Part shown: piece after piece, positions 52,617 to 62,265 of the stretch
How the letters are laid out: each line of letters starts with the position of its first letter
Numbering within the stretch: position 1 is the first letter of the stretch
NCBI GenBank assembly: GCA_009783565.1
Contig: WRDF01000002.1
Location: 1-64,000, forward strand
Reading direction: 5' to 3'
Length of the DNA stretch: 64,000 bases
Origin: Rikenellaceae bacterium
Lineage (GTDB): Bacteria > Bacteroidota > Bacteroidia > Bacteroidales > Rikenellaceae
Made by a program: the position numbers and the translations under genes
Notes under the pieces: model-generated
Told to the model about the DNA's origin: nothing
Database searches by the model: none
Seen by the model: the letters and a program-made list of their open reading frames with translations, nothing else

Positions 52617-53489
52617 ATGAAAAAAGCGACCAGAGCGGCAATTATCGTTTTATGTGCGGCGGCGGCGATAATGCCGCAATCGTGCCGGCGGTTGTCTACG
52701 CTCTTCGATGAAGAACCGCTGATAGCGCGCGTGGGCGAGTCAAAACTACACAAGGCCGACCTAAGGACGATATTTGCGCCCGGAATGACCGAGCAGGATA
52801 GTGTAAAACTATTGGAGCGGTATGTCGAGGCGTGGGTAAAACGACAGTTGAAGATACAGCAGGCAGAGCGGCTGTTCCCCGAATCTGCGCCCGACATCGA
52901 ACGGATGGTGGAAGACTACCGCAGTTCGCTGCTTACTTACAGGCTCGACCAGTTTTATGTCGATTCACGGCTCGATACGATGATCGCGCCTGAGAGTATA
53001 GAGGCATTTTACAACGAACACCGCTCGGATTTCATGCTCGACCGTGCGATCGTTAAGGGTGTGGTGGTGCGTCTGCCTGCCGACCATCGCCAGCGCGTGC
53101 AGGTCCGCGAACTGATGGCCGGCAGCGGCGATAAATATCAGGATTTTCTCGAACTGAGCCGCAAGAACGGGTTCACGGTGCGCGAATTCACGGCATGGAC
53201 AGACTTTGCCGACTTTCTGAACGCGCTGCCGCTCAGCAGGCTCGGCAGCCATGACGAACTGCTGGAAAAGACGACGGTGCAGGAGATGCCCGATGGCGGC
53301 GATGTCTATTATGTGTTGATCACCGAGTCGCGACGTGCGGGCGATGCAATGCCGATAGAGCGCGTGAGCGAGACCATACGCCGTGTCATCACCAACCAGC
53401 GCCGGCAAGAGATCGTCCGCAGCTACGAGGACAGCATCTATAACGCCGCGCTCAGCACGCGGGATGTGGAGATAAGAATAGGAAATTGA
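52617..53489 (+). CDS. PpiC/SurA-like lipoprotein chaperone
   Basis: A 290-residue exported protein, with a signal peptide ending in IMPQSC (Cys23 likely lipidated). The layout resembles SurA/PrsA: a helical N-terminal chaperone region (YVEAWVKRQLKIQQAERLFPE) and a C-terminal helix. The middle lacks a clear parvulin core, so it may be a chaperone without isomerase activity. It lies 22 bases before a full SurA-type gene, and with the OstA-like gene forms an outer-membrane assembly group. Confidence 0.78.
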   Translation: MKKATRAAIIVLCAAAAIMPQSCRRLSTLFDEEPLIARVGESKLHKADLRTIFAPGMTEQDSVKLLERYVEAWVKRQLKIQQAERLFPESAPDIERMVEDYRSSLLTYRLDQFYVDSRLDTMIAPESIEAFYNEHRSDFMLDRAIVKGVVVRLPADHRQRVQVRELMAGSGDKYQDFLELSRKNGFTVREFTAWTDFADFLNALPLSRLGSHDELLEKTTVQEMPDGGDVYYVLITESRRAGDAMPIERVSETIRRVITNQRRQEIVRSYEDSIYNAALSTRDVEIRIGN

Positions 53490-53511
53490 AAAATAAAAAC
53501 CAACGAAATAA

Positions 53512-54963
53512 ATGGCCAAAAGAGCAATTTTAATCTTCAACCTTGCTTTGTTCGCGGTGAGCGGCATGTTCGCCCAAGAGTTTGCGCAAGAGCAGGAGCG
53601 AGCGGAAGAGCCGCGTCGCCCGCGCTTCTCGCTCGACAGGGTGATAGCCAATGTGGGTAATTCAGTGATCCTTTACTCGGAGGTGGTTGAAGCCGAGCAG
53701 CATCTGATAGAGAGATACCGGCAGGTTGGATATACGCCGCCGACCAACCCGTTCTACGCAGCGTTCGAGCATATGCTCGAACAGAAATTAGCGTATAATC
53801 AGGGTAAGATCGACTCGGTGAATGTCAGCGTGGTCGATGTGCAAAGCGCGGTGCAGGAAACTATGGATGAACTTGTCGCGCGAGCGGGGTCGATACGGGC
53901 TTTGGAAGAAGCGTATAACATGCCCATATTCGAGATACGCGACCTGATACGCCGCAGCCGGGAGGAACAGGCGTATGCTGATGCTATGCGCCGCGAGGTT
54001 CTGGGCAAGGTGACTATCACGCCTGGCGAAGTGGAGACCTATTTCCGCTCGTTCCCGACGGATAGTATCCCGATCATTCCCAACCAGTTTATGTATGCGC
54101 ATATTACGCGCTATCCGCCGGCGATGACCGAGGTGAGGCAGCGTCTGCGCGAGCGGATGATGGAGATGAGGGCCGATCTGATCGCCGGAACGTCGCGGTT
54201 CGAGGTACTCGCGACGCTTTATTCGGACGACAGGGAATCGGCAGCACGCGGCGGCGAATTATCGGAGATGGTAGCCAGAGATTGGGTGGAAGAACCGTTC
54301 GGCACGGCTATGGTGAAACTGCGCCCGGGTCAGGTCTCGGAAGTCGTGGAGACCGAGCGCGGATTCCACTTGATAGAAGTGTTGGAGGTTGTGGGCGACC
54401 GCTATCGTGTACGGCATATCCTGATGACGCCGCGATTTATGACAGACGAGATTACGCCGGCATTGCAGAAAGTGGACAGCCTTGTGGGGAAGATACGGAG
54501 CGATTCGATAACGTTCGCGGAGGCGGCAAGGCGTTACTCCGACGACATGGCGACGCGCATGAACGGCGGACTGGTGAATAATATGGAGATATTGCGCATA
54601 CAAAGCGGCGGGCGCGGCGTGAGTGCGGGCATGGCATCATTCCGATTCAAAGAAGATGAGTTCGTAGGGCCTTTGTACAGAGACTATCTTAGGTTGCGCG
54701 ACATGCAGCCTGGCGAGGTGTCGGACGCTTTTCAGTCCACTGATTTTCGGAATAATACGCTGGCCAAGACAGTAAAATTGCTTAAATTTATTCCGGCCCA
54801 CGAGGCCAACCTCGCGGAGGATTATCTGGTGATCGAGAACGAGGCATTGGAGTACAAAATGCAGGAGGTTTACGACCGATGGCTGCGACGCACGATCCAA
54901 TCGACGTTCATACGTATCGACCCGGCGTTCCGCGACGGTCTCGACCCGAAGTGGGTGAAATAA
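53512..54963 (+). CDS. SurA-like peptidyl-prolyl isomerase
   Basis: Periplasmic chaperone and PPIase for outer membrane proteins. The 483-residue protein has a signal peptide (about 1-21, ending SGMFAQ), a SurA N-terminal domain (LDRVIANVGNSVILYSEV), and two parvulin domains: the first near residues 185-290 (TLYSDDRESAARGGELSEM; VVETERGFHLIEVLE) and the second near 300-420 (RHILMTPRF; ARRYSDDMATRMNGGLV). Both retain the usual YSDD and GGxL segments. A terminator follows, and then the OstA-like gene. Confidence 0.9.
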   Translation: MAKRAILIFNLALFAVSGMFAQEFAQEQERAEEPRRPRFSLDRVIANVGNSVILYSEVVEAEQHLIERYRQVGYTPPTNPFYAAFEHMLEQKLAYNQGKIDSVNVSVVDVQSAVQETMDELVARAGSIRALEEAYNMPIFEIRDLIRRSREEQAYADAMRREVLGKVTITPGEVETYFRSFPTDSIPIIPNQFMYAHITRYPPAMTEVRQRLRERMMEMRADLIAGTSRFEVLATLYSDDRESAARGGELSEMVARDWVEEPFGTAMVKLRPGQVSEVVETERGFHLIEVLEVVGDRYRVRHILMTPRFMTDEITPALQKVDSLVGKIRSDSITFAEAARRYSDDMATRMNGGLVNNMEILRIQSGGRGVSAGMASFRFKEDEFVGPLYRDYLRLRDMQPGEVSDAFQSTDFRNNTLAKTVKLLKFIPAHEANLAEDYLVIENEALEYKMQEVYDRWLRRTIQSTFIRIDPAFRDGLDPKWVK

Positions 54964-54991
54964 TAAAAAATCACTAATATTGTAGCACAAT

Positions 54992-55026
54992 ATCATTCCG
55001 AACGCCTTTCAGACGTTCGGAATGAT
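54992..55026 (+). terminator. Intrinsic terminator-like hairpin after the SurA-like gene
   Basis: ATCATTCCGAACG (54992-55004) pairs perfectly with CGTTCGGAATGAT (55014-55026), followed by AGTTTTTG. The stem shares the ATCATTCCGAA sequence with dispersed GTCATTCC modules. Confidence 0.75.
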
Positions 55027-55060
55027 AGTTTTTGAATTCAAAATTTCTCACAGTTAAAAA

Positions 55061-57667
55061 GTGCGAAGAGTTTTATTAATATTTTCTGCGGCGGCGTTGC
55101 TGCTGGTGGTCGTGCGGGCAGCGGAACAACGGACGCAGGAAACGTTGGCGCAGCAACTCGGCATACAGCAGCAACAACAAGAGGAGACAGAAGAGGTCGA
55201 ATTGAAACAGGTGGACTTCGATGCGAGGTTCATGAGCGCAGTGCCCGGAATGCCCGACTCGGTGATGCGGCTGGTAGGCGATGTGGTGTTGCATCATAAC
55301 GGCGCGGTGGTCGTGTGCGACAGTGCCTACCGCTTTGGTGACAACCGTTTTGAGTGCTACGGGCGGGTGATGATAAACAAAGACTCGACGTATATCTACG
55401 GCGACAGGGCGGTTTACGACGGGCTTGCCAACACGGCGCAGGTCTTCTCGCCGATGGTGAAAGTCATCAGCGGCAATACGGTGCTCTACACTCATAATTT
55501 CATATTCAACACACTCGACAACGAAGGGCGGTATTGGGGGCGCGGCACGATAGAGCAGAACGGCATGAGGCTCGAATCGCAGCGCGGTTACTATTTTTCC
55601 GACCTGCGCGAGTTCATATGCGTGGGCGAGGTGGAGGCGACCAACGACGAGTACATGATGCGGTCCGACTCGGTGCGCTATAATATGGACACGGAGATCA
55701 CGGATTTTTATACATATACCACGATATGGAACGAGGGCGGCGAGATCGCGCGCGCCACGCGCGGACGGTATCATAACCGTGAGGGACGGTATGAATTCAC
55801 GAGCAACTCGTATATCCTCACCGCGACGCAGGAGGTGTGGAGCGACTCGCTGGACTACGATTCACGGCTCGAAAACGCCGTGTTGCGCAATAATGTCCAG
55901 ATTCGCGACGAGGAGCAGATGATGCTGGCATTCGGCGATTATGGCGAGTATTGGGGCGCGACGGAAGATGCGCTGCTCACACGCCGGCCGTCGCTAATAT
56001 CGTTCGACCCTGAACAGGATTCGCTCTTCATGCGCGCCGACTCGATATTCATGTATTCTTTGGCTTATGAACTCGACTTCCGCGAGCACGATTCGCTGCG
56101 GCGTCTGCCGCCTGCACTTGTGTCGCCGGATAGCGAGGAGGGTGTTTCCGATGAGACGCCGCCTGCGTTGCCCATGCCGGTGATGGACGAAGACGCGGAG
56201 CGTGGCGGTCGTGACGAGGGTTGGCTCGGCGATGTTTCGCACGACGAAGCGGATGCTATGCGCGAGGCGATGCGGTGGATGCTGGTAGACCGGATGCGCG
56301 AATTTTTTGTCGGTTCGGACACGCTCACGAGCGAGCAGATGCGCCTGAGGCCCGGATTGGTGGACACACTGCTGCAAGATGGTGTTTCATCGGAACAAAT
56401 CGAGGCGCTGATGCTTTACAATGAACGCCGTCTTGCGTTGGAGGCCGAAGGAAGGACGGTCGCTACGGATTCGTTGATCTATCGGGTTTTGGAGACGGTC
56501 GGTGCATTCGGCAATATGCCCGTGCCGAGCGAAGACGAGCAGGCACGGGAGGCTCTGCGCGCGCTCGAAAGTTCGGAGGACGGAGAGGAAATTCGCGGCG
56601 CAGATGAGCGCGAAGCGACGGCGCATGTCGGACAAGGTGTAACGACTGAGCGACGCGGGTTCTTCGGCCGAATCTTCGGCAGGCTTTTCGGCGGGCGACG
56701 CGCCGAGACCGTCGCCACACAGCCTGTCACATCCATGCCCGCACCTGCACCTATCGAGCCTGAGGTCTCCGACCTGGATAGTTTCGATGCGGAAAATATC
56801 GACTACGAAACTCTCGACCGATTTATAGCGCAACTGTCGGAAGGGGCGGACGCCGCAGCGGAAGAACCCGCGCCCGAAGAACCCGAACCGCCCAAGCAGG
56901 ATTCGCTGCAAAGGGTAGTGCGCGCCTTCCGCGACGTGCGCATCTATCGCCATGACATGCAGGCTGTCGCCGATTCGCTGATGGCGTTCTCAAAAGACTC
57001 GACCGTGCATCTGTACATCGACCCGGTGATGTGGAATCAGCAGAACCAGATTACGGCCGAGCGTATCGAACTGCTTGCGAGGAACGAGGAATTGTACCGT
57101 TCGCGCTACTTCGGCTGGCCGATGATGGTGTCGGAGGTGAGCGCGACGCAATATAACCAGATCAAGGGGCGCGAGATGGAGTCGCGATTCCGCGACAATG
57201 AAGTTTTCTGGCATTTTGTCGAGGGTAGCGCCGAGATGCTTTACTATATGATGGACGAGGAGGCCGACGCGCCGAACGGATTTTTCGTATCGACCAGTGC
57301 GAGCATAGCGTTCTTCATCGAAAACCGGACGATTGGCCGCATATCGAGCTATCAGACTGTGGACGGGGCGGGTTATCCGTTGGACGGAATTCCCGACAAT
57401 GTGCCGCGATTTCTGGATGGTTTCCGGTGGGAGATCGAGCGCAAACCGACGCAGGCGGATGTGTTCGACCGTGAGATACGTCCTTCCGAGCGGGAACATT
57501 ATGAAGGCTTGCCGCAGCCGCAGTTCCCCATTACGGAGGCTATCGACCGCGAACGCCGCCGGCTCGTTATGACCAACATGTGGGAAGACCGCACCGACAC
57601 TCTGCCGCTCCATGCGCTCCGGTTTTTGGAGTATCTGGAACGGCGTGATAATGTGCACATTCGGTAA
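55061..57667 (+). CDS. OstA/LptA-like outer membrane assembly protein
   Basis: An 868-residue exported protein with a GTG start and a hydrophobic N terminus (about residues 1-21). Residues 50-270 show the OstA/LptA beta-jellyroll repeats found in Bacteroidota (GDVVLHHNGAVVVCDSAYRF; YGDRAVYDGLANTAQVFSP). A long acidic, low-complexity segment follows (about 350-620, with many Asp, Glu, Ala and Pro). A second OstA-like part comes after residue 640 (VRIYRHDMQAVADSL; QITAERIELLARN). The insert makes it longer than usual homologues. It probably works in LPS transport with LptC and LptD. Confidence 0.82.
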   Translation: MRRVLLIFSAAALLLVVVRAAEQRTQETLAQQLGIQQQQQEETEEVELKQVDFDARFMSAVPGMPDSVMRLVGDVVLHHNGAVVVCDSAYRFGDNRFECYGRVMINKDSTYIYGDRAVYDGLANTAQVFSPMVKVISGNTVLYTHNFIFNTLDNEGRYWGRGTIEQNGMRLESQRGYYFSDLREFICVGEVEATNDEYMMRSDSVRYNMDTEITDFYTYTTIWNEGGEIARATRGRYHNREGRYEFTSNSYILTATQEVWSDSLDYDSRLENAVLRNNVQIRDEEQMMLAFGDYGEYWGATEDALLTRRPSLISFDPEQDSLFMRADSIFMYSLAYELDFREHDSLRRLPPALVSPDSEEGVSDETPPALPMPVMDEDAERGGRDEGWLGDVSHDEADAMREAMRWMLVDRMREFFVGSDTLTSEQMRLRPGLVDTLLQDGVSSEQIEALMLYNERRLALEAEGRTVATDSLIYRVLETVGAFGNMPVPSEDEQAREALRALESSEDGEEIRGADEREATAHVGQGVTTERRGFFGRIFGRLFGGRRAETVATQPVTSMPAPAPIEPEVSDLDSFDAENIDYETLDRFIAQLSEGADAAAEEPAPEEPEPPKQDSLQRVVRAFRDVRIYRHDMQAVADSLMAFSKDSTVHLYIDPVMWNQQNQITAERIELLARNEELYRSRYFGWPMMVSEVSATQYNQIKGREMESRFRDNEVFWHFVEGSAEMLYYMMDEEADAPNGFFVSTSASIAFFIENRTIGRISSYQTVDGAGYPLDGIPDNVPRFLDGFRWEIERKPTQADVFDREIRPSEREHYEGLPQPQFPITEAIDRERRRLVMTNMWEDRTDTLPLHALRFLEYLERRDNVHIR

Positions 57668-57699
57668 CGACAGGCACAAAATTTGCGATAGACTAAAAG

Positions 57700-58659
57700 A
57701 TGACAGCAATATTACTGACGATCGCCGGTCTGACCCTCATTCTGGTGGCGGCATATTACTTTACAGAGAGCGCGTCGTCGCTCGCCAAACGTTTCGGTAT
57801 CTCGGAGTTCATTATCGGGATGACCGTAGTGGCGTTAGGGACGTCTGCGCCCGAACTCATGATCACGTCGCTCTCGGCGATAAGGGGTGCGGGCGACATC
57901 GCGGTGGGCAACATCGTGGGGTCGAATATGTTCAATCTTCTTTTTATTCTCGGCGTGTCGGCCCTTATCCTGCCTTTGCCGCTGACGCGCAAAAATAGAC
58001 TCGAAGACATACCGTTTCTTATTTTATCGTCGGTGGTGCTGTTGTTGGTGGCAACACTCCCGCTCGGCAGTGACGTGCACAGGATTTCGCGCGGCGAGGG
58101 CATCCTGATGCTTGGTTTTTTCGCATTCTTTTTATATTACACGATCCGCTCCGGAAGACATAAGGAAACGATGGCCGAAAAACGCGAAAAGGTCGCGGCG
58201 CGCAGGAAAAGTATCTGGCTGACGCTTCTGATGCTCGTCGGCGGGCTTGCGGCGCTGGTATTCGGCGCGAATATTTTCGTCGACGGTTCGGTGGATATCG
58301 CGCGCAAGCTGGGAATGAGCGAGGCGGCTATTGCAGTTACGCTCATTGCGGCAGGGACATCATTCCCGGAATTGGCGATAAATGTGGTATCCGTGTTGAA
58401 GAAAAAGCCGAGCATGGCACTCGGAAATATAATCGGATCGAACACGTTCAACGTTTTTGCGGTTCTGGGGACGGGTGCGACGATCCGCCCTCTTACGATG
58501 ACTGATATCATTCCGGGCGATCTGATGTTCATGGTCGTAACGGGAGTGCTGTTGTTCCTCAGCGCGTTCGTGTTTCGGCGCAGCGCCCTCAACCGCACCG
58601 AAGGCGCGATCTTCATTCTGCTTTATATAGTTTATATCTGGTGGCTGCTTGCGAGATGA
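57700..58659 (+). CDS. Calcium/sodium antiporter, CaCA family
   Basis: A 319-residue inner-membrane cation exchanger of the YrbG type. It has ten predicted hydrophobic segments in two inverted halves. Each half carries the alpha-repeat motif: VVALGTSAPELMITSLSA with GNIVGSN in the first, and AAGTSFPELAINVVSV with GNIIGSN in the second. A charged cytosolic loop lies between (AEKREKVAARRKSIW). The exact ions cannot be told from sequence, though Na+/Ca2+ exchange is the family norm. A degenerate CACGCATGTG box overlaps the stop region. Confidence 0.92.
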   Translation: MTAILLTIAGLTLILVAAYYFTESASSLAKRFGISEFIIGMTVVALGTSAPELMITSLSAIRGAGDIAVGNIVGSNMFNLLFILGVSALILPLPLTRKNRLEDIPFLILSSVVLLLVATLPLGSDVHRISRGEGILMLGFFAFFLYYTIRSGRHKETMAEKREKVAARRKSIWLTLLMLVGGLAALVFGANIFVDGSVDIARKLGMSEAAIAVTLIAAGTSFPELAINVVSVLKKKPSMALGNIIGSNTFNVFAVLGTGATIRPLTMTDIIPGDLMFMVVTGVLLFLSAFVFRRSALNRTEGAIFILLYIVYIWWLLAR

Positions 58660-58818
58660 CACGCATGTGTGTTTCTGACGTTACTTACCAATCGAAATGC
58701 CACGTTGTAAAAATGTTTACATAAGGCATGAATTTTATTATACATCCGGTTGGGTTTGGACTGATTTTTGCACATTGAAAAAATGTTATTTGCAAATAAA
58801 TCTACTAAGCCAACGTAA

Positions 58819-60486
58819 ATGTTGAGAAATGCCATGAATAAATCGTCCTTATCGCCACAAAGTCGGCTGAATGAGAACCACGAGGAGTTCTGCGAGTTCG
58901 AGTTTTTCGGCGAGCATCATGTCCACAGTCAACGGTCGATGCTCAGTGCCGGACGGGGCAACTCGAATTGGACGGCGGTTGCGGCACGCGAAGCGTTCTT
59001 TGCGTTGGGCATGTTCGCTGTTACGGAGTGCCGTCTCAGCATGGACGATGTGTCTGGATTGGGGGGAGCGCCCCAGCGGCACGGTATTGCAAAGCGATTC
59101 TATAAGTATATTCATACCCATAAAGATGCGCCGGGTGTCGAACTTCTTGCGCGAATGTATCGATTCGCGGTGCGCTATTTCAGCACCTGTCTCGACAGTC
59201 TGATTTTCGAGTTCGTAGAAAGTGTGATAGGCAATCAATATCCGCATCCGGTGCGCATGTTGCATTACTGCGAAAAAGTCGTGCGCGAGTTTCTTCGTCA
59301 GGAGTTGTATGCAGGTTCGGCGGCGGCGATAGGCGGCGGGCAATATGACCTGTTCGCCGTCGATGGGCGCGCGGCGGCGATATGCCGGATTTTCGATTCG
59401 TTGGTGGCCAACCGCCTGCTAAGGCCTGGTGATCGCATAGCGCTCGGAGCACCGCTGCCCAAAGCCTATGCCGCCATATCGCAGTTGGGAAAATATCGTT
59501 TTGATGTGGTGCACATACATGCCGCGCCTGCCGATATGGCTTCGGGAGGTTGTATATTCCCTGATACGGAGCTTGATAAACTGGCAGACCCGAGCGTCAA
59601 GGCATTCTTCATAATCGATCTGGTCAGTGCTGCCGGCGTGCCGGACAGTGGCGTGGTGCAGAATTACGACTATCTGGCCCGACAGGTGGTGGCCAAACAC
59701 AACCCGAACCTTATGATCGTTACCGACGATATATATGCCCCGTTTATAAGGCGGTTCGGTGCGGTGATGAGCGTGCTGCCGCAGAATACGATAAGCATAT
59801 ACTCGTTCTCGGACTATTTCGGGTGTACTGGATGGCGGCTCGGCGTTGTGGCGGTGAACGATGAGAATATCTTTGATAGGATGATTGCCGCGCTGCCGCA
59901 GAGCGATAAAGAACATCTGGCGCGACGTTATACGGGAGTGACGGCCGACCCCGACACATTGAAATTTATCGACCGCATGGCTGCCGACAGCCGCGAGGCT
60001 GTGCTTGGTTACACGGCGGGACTATCGACACCGCAACAGGCGCAGATGGCGTTCTTTGCGGGGTTTGCGATACTCGATCGCATGGAAAACCGTTCGGCAT
60101 ACAAGAAGCGATGCAACGGATTGTTGCAAGAGCGATATGCATTTTTCCGCGAGGGTCTGGGCGCGGATGCCCCTGTCGCTAACGCTACGGTAGCGGGCGG
60201 TTACTACTGCTTGTTCGACTTGCACGAGTGGGCTTTAAGGATGCATGGAAAAGAATTTCTCGCGTGGTTCGAGAGGCATATAAGTTCTGTCGATGTGGTG
60301 ATGCGCCTGGCGCATGAGTGCGCCATGGTGATGCTCGATAATGGTGTGGTGTGCGGCCCTGATCGGTCGTTGCGTCTTTCGCTGGCAAATTTCGACAGCT
60401 TTCAGTATAAAAACATCGGACGCATTCTGTCGTCGATCTTGCAGGGATACGTGGACGAGTGGAAAAATGAAAAACGACTTAATTAA
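58819..60486 (+). CDS. Aspartate 4-decarboxylase-like protein without PLP lysine (probable pseudoenzyme)
   Basis: A 555-residue fold-type I protein that aligns in length and order with the AspD-type aminotransferase/aspartate 4-decarboxylase. LSAGRGNSNW matches the AGRGNPNW block, TDDIYAPF the conserved Asp/Tyr block (302-309), and RLSLAN holds the substrate-binding Arg519. Two key sites are changed. The Schiff-base motif SFSKYFGATGWRLG reads SFSDYFGCTGWRLG, with Asp332 (GAC) in place of Lys. The NPSNPPS loop reads DLVSAAG (267-273), so the PLP-contacting Asn is lost. It is full-length and free of stops, with its own terminator, so it is unlikely to be a decayed gene. A regulatory or other non-PLP role is possible. 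I am sure of the family, not of the function. Confidence 0.85.
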   Translation: MLRNAMNKSSLSPQSRLNENHEEFCEFEFFGEHHVHSQRSMLSAGRGNSNWTAVAAREAFFALGMFAVTECRLSMDDVSGLGGAPQRHGIAKRFYKYIHTHKDAPGVELLARMYRFAVRYFSTCLDSLIFEFVESVIGNQYPHPVRMLHYCEKVVREFLRQELYAGSAAAIGGGQYDLFAVDGRAAAICRIFDSLVANRLLRPGDRIALGAPLPKAYAAISQLGKYRFDVVHIHAAPADMASGGCIFPDTELDKLADPSVKAFFIIDLVSAAGVPDSGVVQNYDYLARQVVAKHNPNLMIVTDDIYAPFIRRFGAVMSVLPQNTISIYSFSDYFGCTGWRLGVVAVNDENIFDRMIAALPQSDKEHLARRYTGVTADPDTLKFIDRMAADSREAVLGYTAGLSTPQQAQMAFFAGFAILDRMENRSAYKKRCNGLLQERYAFFREGLGADAPVANATVAGGYYCLFDLHEWALRMHGKEFLAWFERHISSVDVVMRLAHECAMVMLDNGVVCGPDRSLRLSLANFDSFQYKNIGRILSSILQGYVDEWKNEKRLN

Positions 60487-60516
60487 ATAGCGATTCAGCA
60501 TGTCGAATCGCTATTT
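60485..60516 (+). terminator. Terminator hairpin overlapping the AspD-like stop codon
   Basis: AAATAGCGATTC (60485-60496) pairs perfectly with GAATCGCTATTT (60505-60516) around AGCATGTC. The first bases belong to the TAA stop codon. It is followed by GG and a T-rich stretch. Confidence 0.75.
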
Positions 60517-60538
60517 GGTTTCTGCTTACGCGAAAAGT

Positions 60539-60577
60539 ATTCATCCCTGCCGTTTTGAGAGGACGGCAGGGATGAAT
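60539..60577. terminator. Terminator hairpin, convergent genes
   Basis: ATTCATCCCTGCCGT (60539-60553) pairs with ACGGCAGGGATGAAT (60563-60577), followed by TTTTAT on + and preceded by A/T bases on -. It lies between the AspD-like gene and the convergent PKD-like lipoprotein gene and can serve both. Confidence 0.8.
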
Positions 60578-60588
60578 TTTATAGACCC

Positions 60589-62241
60589 CTAGATAAACAC
60601 GATATCCGTGATGCGTCCGAAGCCCGTAAGGCCTTCTTGGACGCTCTCGCGCCGACCGGCGGTGTTCAGGTTCAGCACGACAAGTTCGCCCGAACCGTCG
60701 GGCATCTCATAGGCTACGGCGAAGCTGCGCGTCACGGCGTGACCGTAATTGGCGTAAACAGTCGTGTAGTTAACGCCCGCACCGTTCATCTGGTCGCGCG
60801 CGGCCTTTATCGCCACGACACGTGCCGCAGGGTTCGGATGCTCGTAAACGGTTGCGACCGCTCCCTGCTCTGTCCCCATATCGAGTCGGTATACTGTATT
60901 GCCATTGCCGTAGAACAACAGGCGGTTATAGGCGCTGGACGATGCCACAGGCGTAGCGGTGTTGATGCCCATAGTGTTTGCAATGTCGTTATAGAATGCA
61001 AACGGCGGGTCGTTCGGGTCGCCGCTGTTGTAGAGCGAATAACCGTGGAACTCGTAGAAGTAGAGGCGTCCGATGGCCTCACTCACCGTAAGGCCGTATA
61101 TCGCATGGCGCGCCTGATTGGCGACCATCGACGGGCCGTAGTGGTAGCCCGTGCCGATAAAAACGATCTCCTGATCGGCGGGCAGGCTGTTCGGATCGAC
61201 GTCCTGGACGCTGTTCTCCGTCAGGCGTATCCGGCCGAACGTGGCGGCATTCTCCGTAGCCGGTTGGAAATTGCTCCAATTCGCATTCGCGGAGTTGCTG
61301 TTGTAGAAGTGCACGAAACGTTTTCCATAGCTGTCGAATGCCAACTGTGTCCATCCTGAACATGTTCCGTGCGTGATGTTATAGTTGCCCGTGAAGTCTA
61401 CCGCCGGACTGACACGGTACATTTTCGTATCGTACATGCTGCCCTGAAAAAGCTCGCCGCCCGAAACCATAAGCCTTCCGCGCCCCTCGCCGCCGACGTA
61501 TTGAATGTCGGCAGGGTCGAACGATGCCAGATGCTCAGGAAAAATAAAGCGCAGCGGCGTGTCGTATTGCTCGAAATAGGCGTCGGCTTTAAGCGGCCCT
61601 GATTCTGCCGGATTATCCGTAAAGCAGAAAAATAGACACGTAGGCGAGTAGGCCGGTGCGAGGTAGGCCATGAAATAAGTAGCCACGCCGAGCCGCACGG
61701 GACGCCCCGTGAAGTTCCTGCCCGTCTCACGGAAATAGGCGTTCGGCTCGATCTGTATCTCGTCGCCGATATATTCCACCGCTCCGAGTCTGGCCAGACC
61801 GTCCGACCCCTCATGCAGCACCATCCACGACCCTTCGTAGGGTTTGATTACTCGCAGATGCACGGGGAACATATACTGAGCGCCCGTAATGTTGTCCTTC
61901 ACATAGAAGCGAAAGTAGTGATTGAAGTGGAACGGGACTGCGGCGGGGTTTATGCGTACTGCCACCGTGTCGCGTGTGCTGATTAGAGTGCCGCGTATCT
62001 GGTCGGAGCTGGTGTTCCAATACCACTCGAACGACAGGTTGGTGGTATCGAGAGCCATGCTTTGGATGAGCTGCGGCCGTATGACGTACTCCATATCGGC
62101 TCGGCGCACAGCATATTGGCGCTCGACCTTCACGATCACCTCGTTTATATCGCGGTAGGTGTAGTTGCCCAAGTCTTCATAGCATCCGCCGGCAAAGACC
62201 GTGAAGGCTATTATGCCTAAAAGAAATTTTATTTTTTTCAT
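60589..62241 (-). CDS. PKD-like family lipoprotein of a SusD-type locus
   Basis: A 550-residue lipoprotein with signal peptide (MKKIKFLLGIIAFTVFAGGC) and lipobox AGGC, so Cys20 is the first mature residue. Residues 20-130 look like two PKD-like Ig domains (NYTYRDINEVIVKV; LSFEWYWNTSSD), and the remainder is beta-rich, possibly a propeller (ATEN, GYHYGPSMVANQARHAIYGL). This is the layout of the PKD-like proteins encoded behind SusD and DUF4843 genes. It probably binds a peptide or glycan at the cell surface. The ligand is unknown. Confidence 0.8.
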   Translation of the reverse strand: MKKIKFLLGIIAFTVFAGGCYEDLGNYTYRDINEVIVKVERQYAVRRADMEYVIRPQLIQSMALDTTNLSFEWYWNTSSDQIRGTLISTRDTVAVRINPAAVPFHFNHYFRFYVKDNITGAQYMFPVHLRVIKPYEGSWMVLHEGSDGLARLGAVEYIGDEIQIEPNAYFRETGRNFTGRPVRLGVATYFMAYLAPAYSPTCLFFCFTDNPAESGPLKADAYFEQYDTPLRFIFPEHLASFDPADIQYVGGEGRGRLMVSGGELFQGSMYDTKMYRVSPAVDFTGNYNITHGTCSGWTQLAFDSYGKRFVHFYNSNSANANWSNFQPATENAATFGRIRLTENSVQDVDPNSLPADQEIVFIGTGYHYGPSMVANQARHAIYGLTVSEAIGRLYFYEFHGYSLYNSGDPNDPPFAFYNDIANTMGINTATPVASSSAYNRLLFYGNGNTVYRLDMGTEQGAVATVYEHPNPAARVVAIKAARDQMNGAGVNYTTVYANYGHAVTRSFAVAYEMPDGSGELVVLNLNTAGRRESVQEGLTGFGRITDIVFI

Positions 62242-62265
62242 GGTTTTCTCATTGTAAATTCACAC

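Noticed and set aside
58660..58818. Consensus promoter before the AspD-like gene
   Set aside because: The region is AT-rich with near matches to TAnnTTTG, but none combines with a TTTG at the right spacing.
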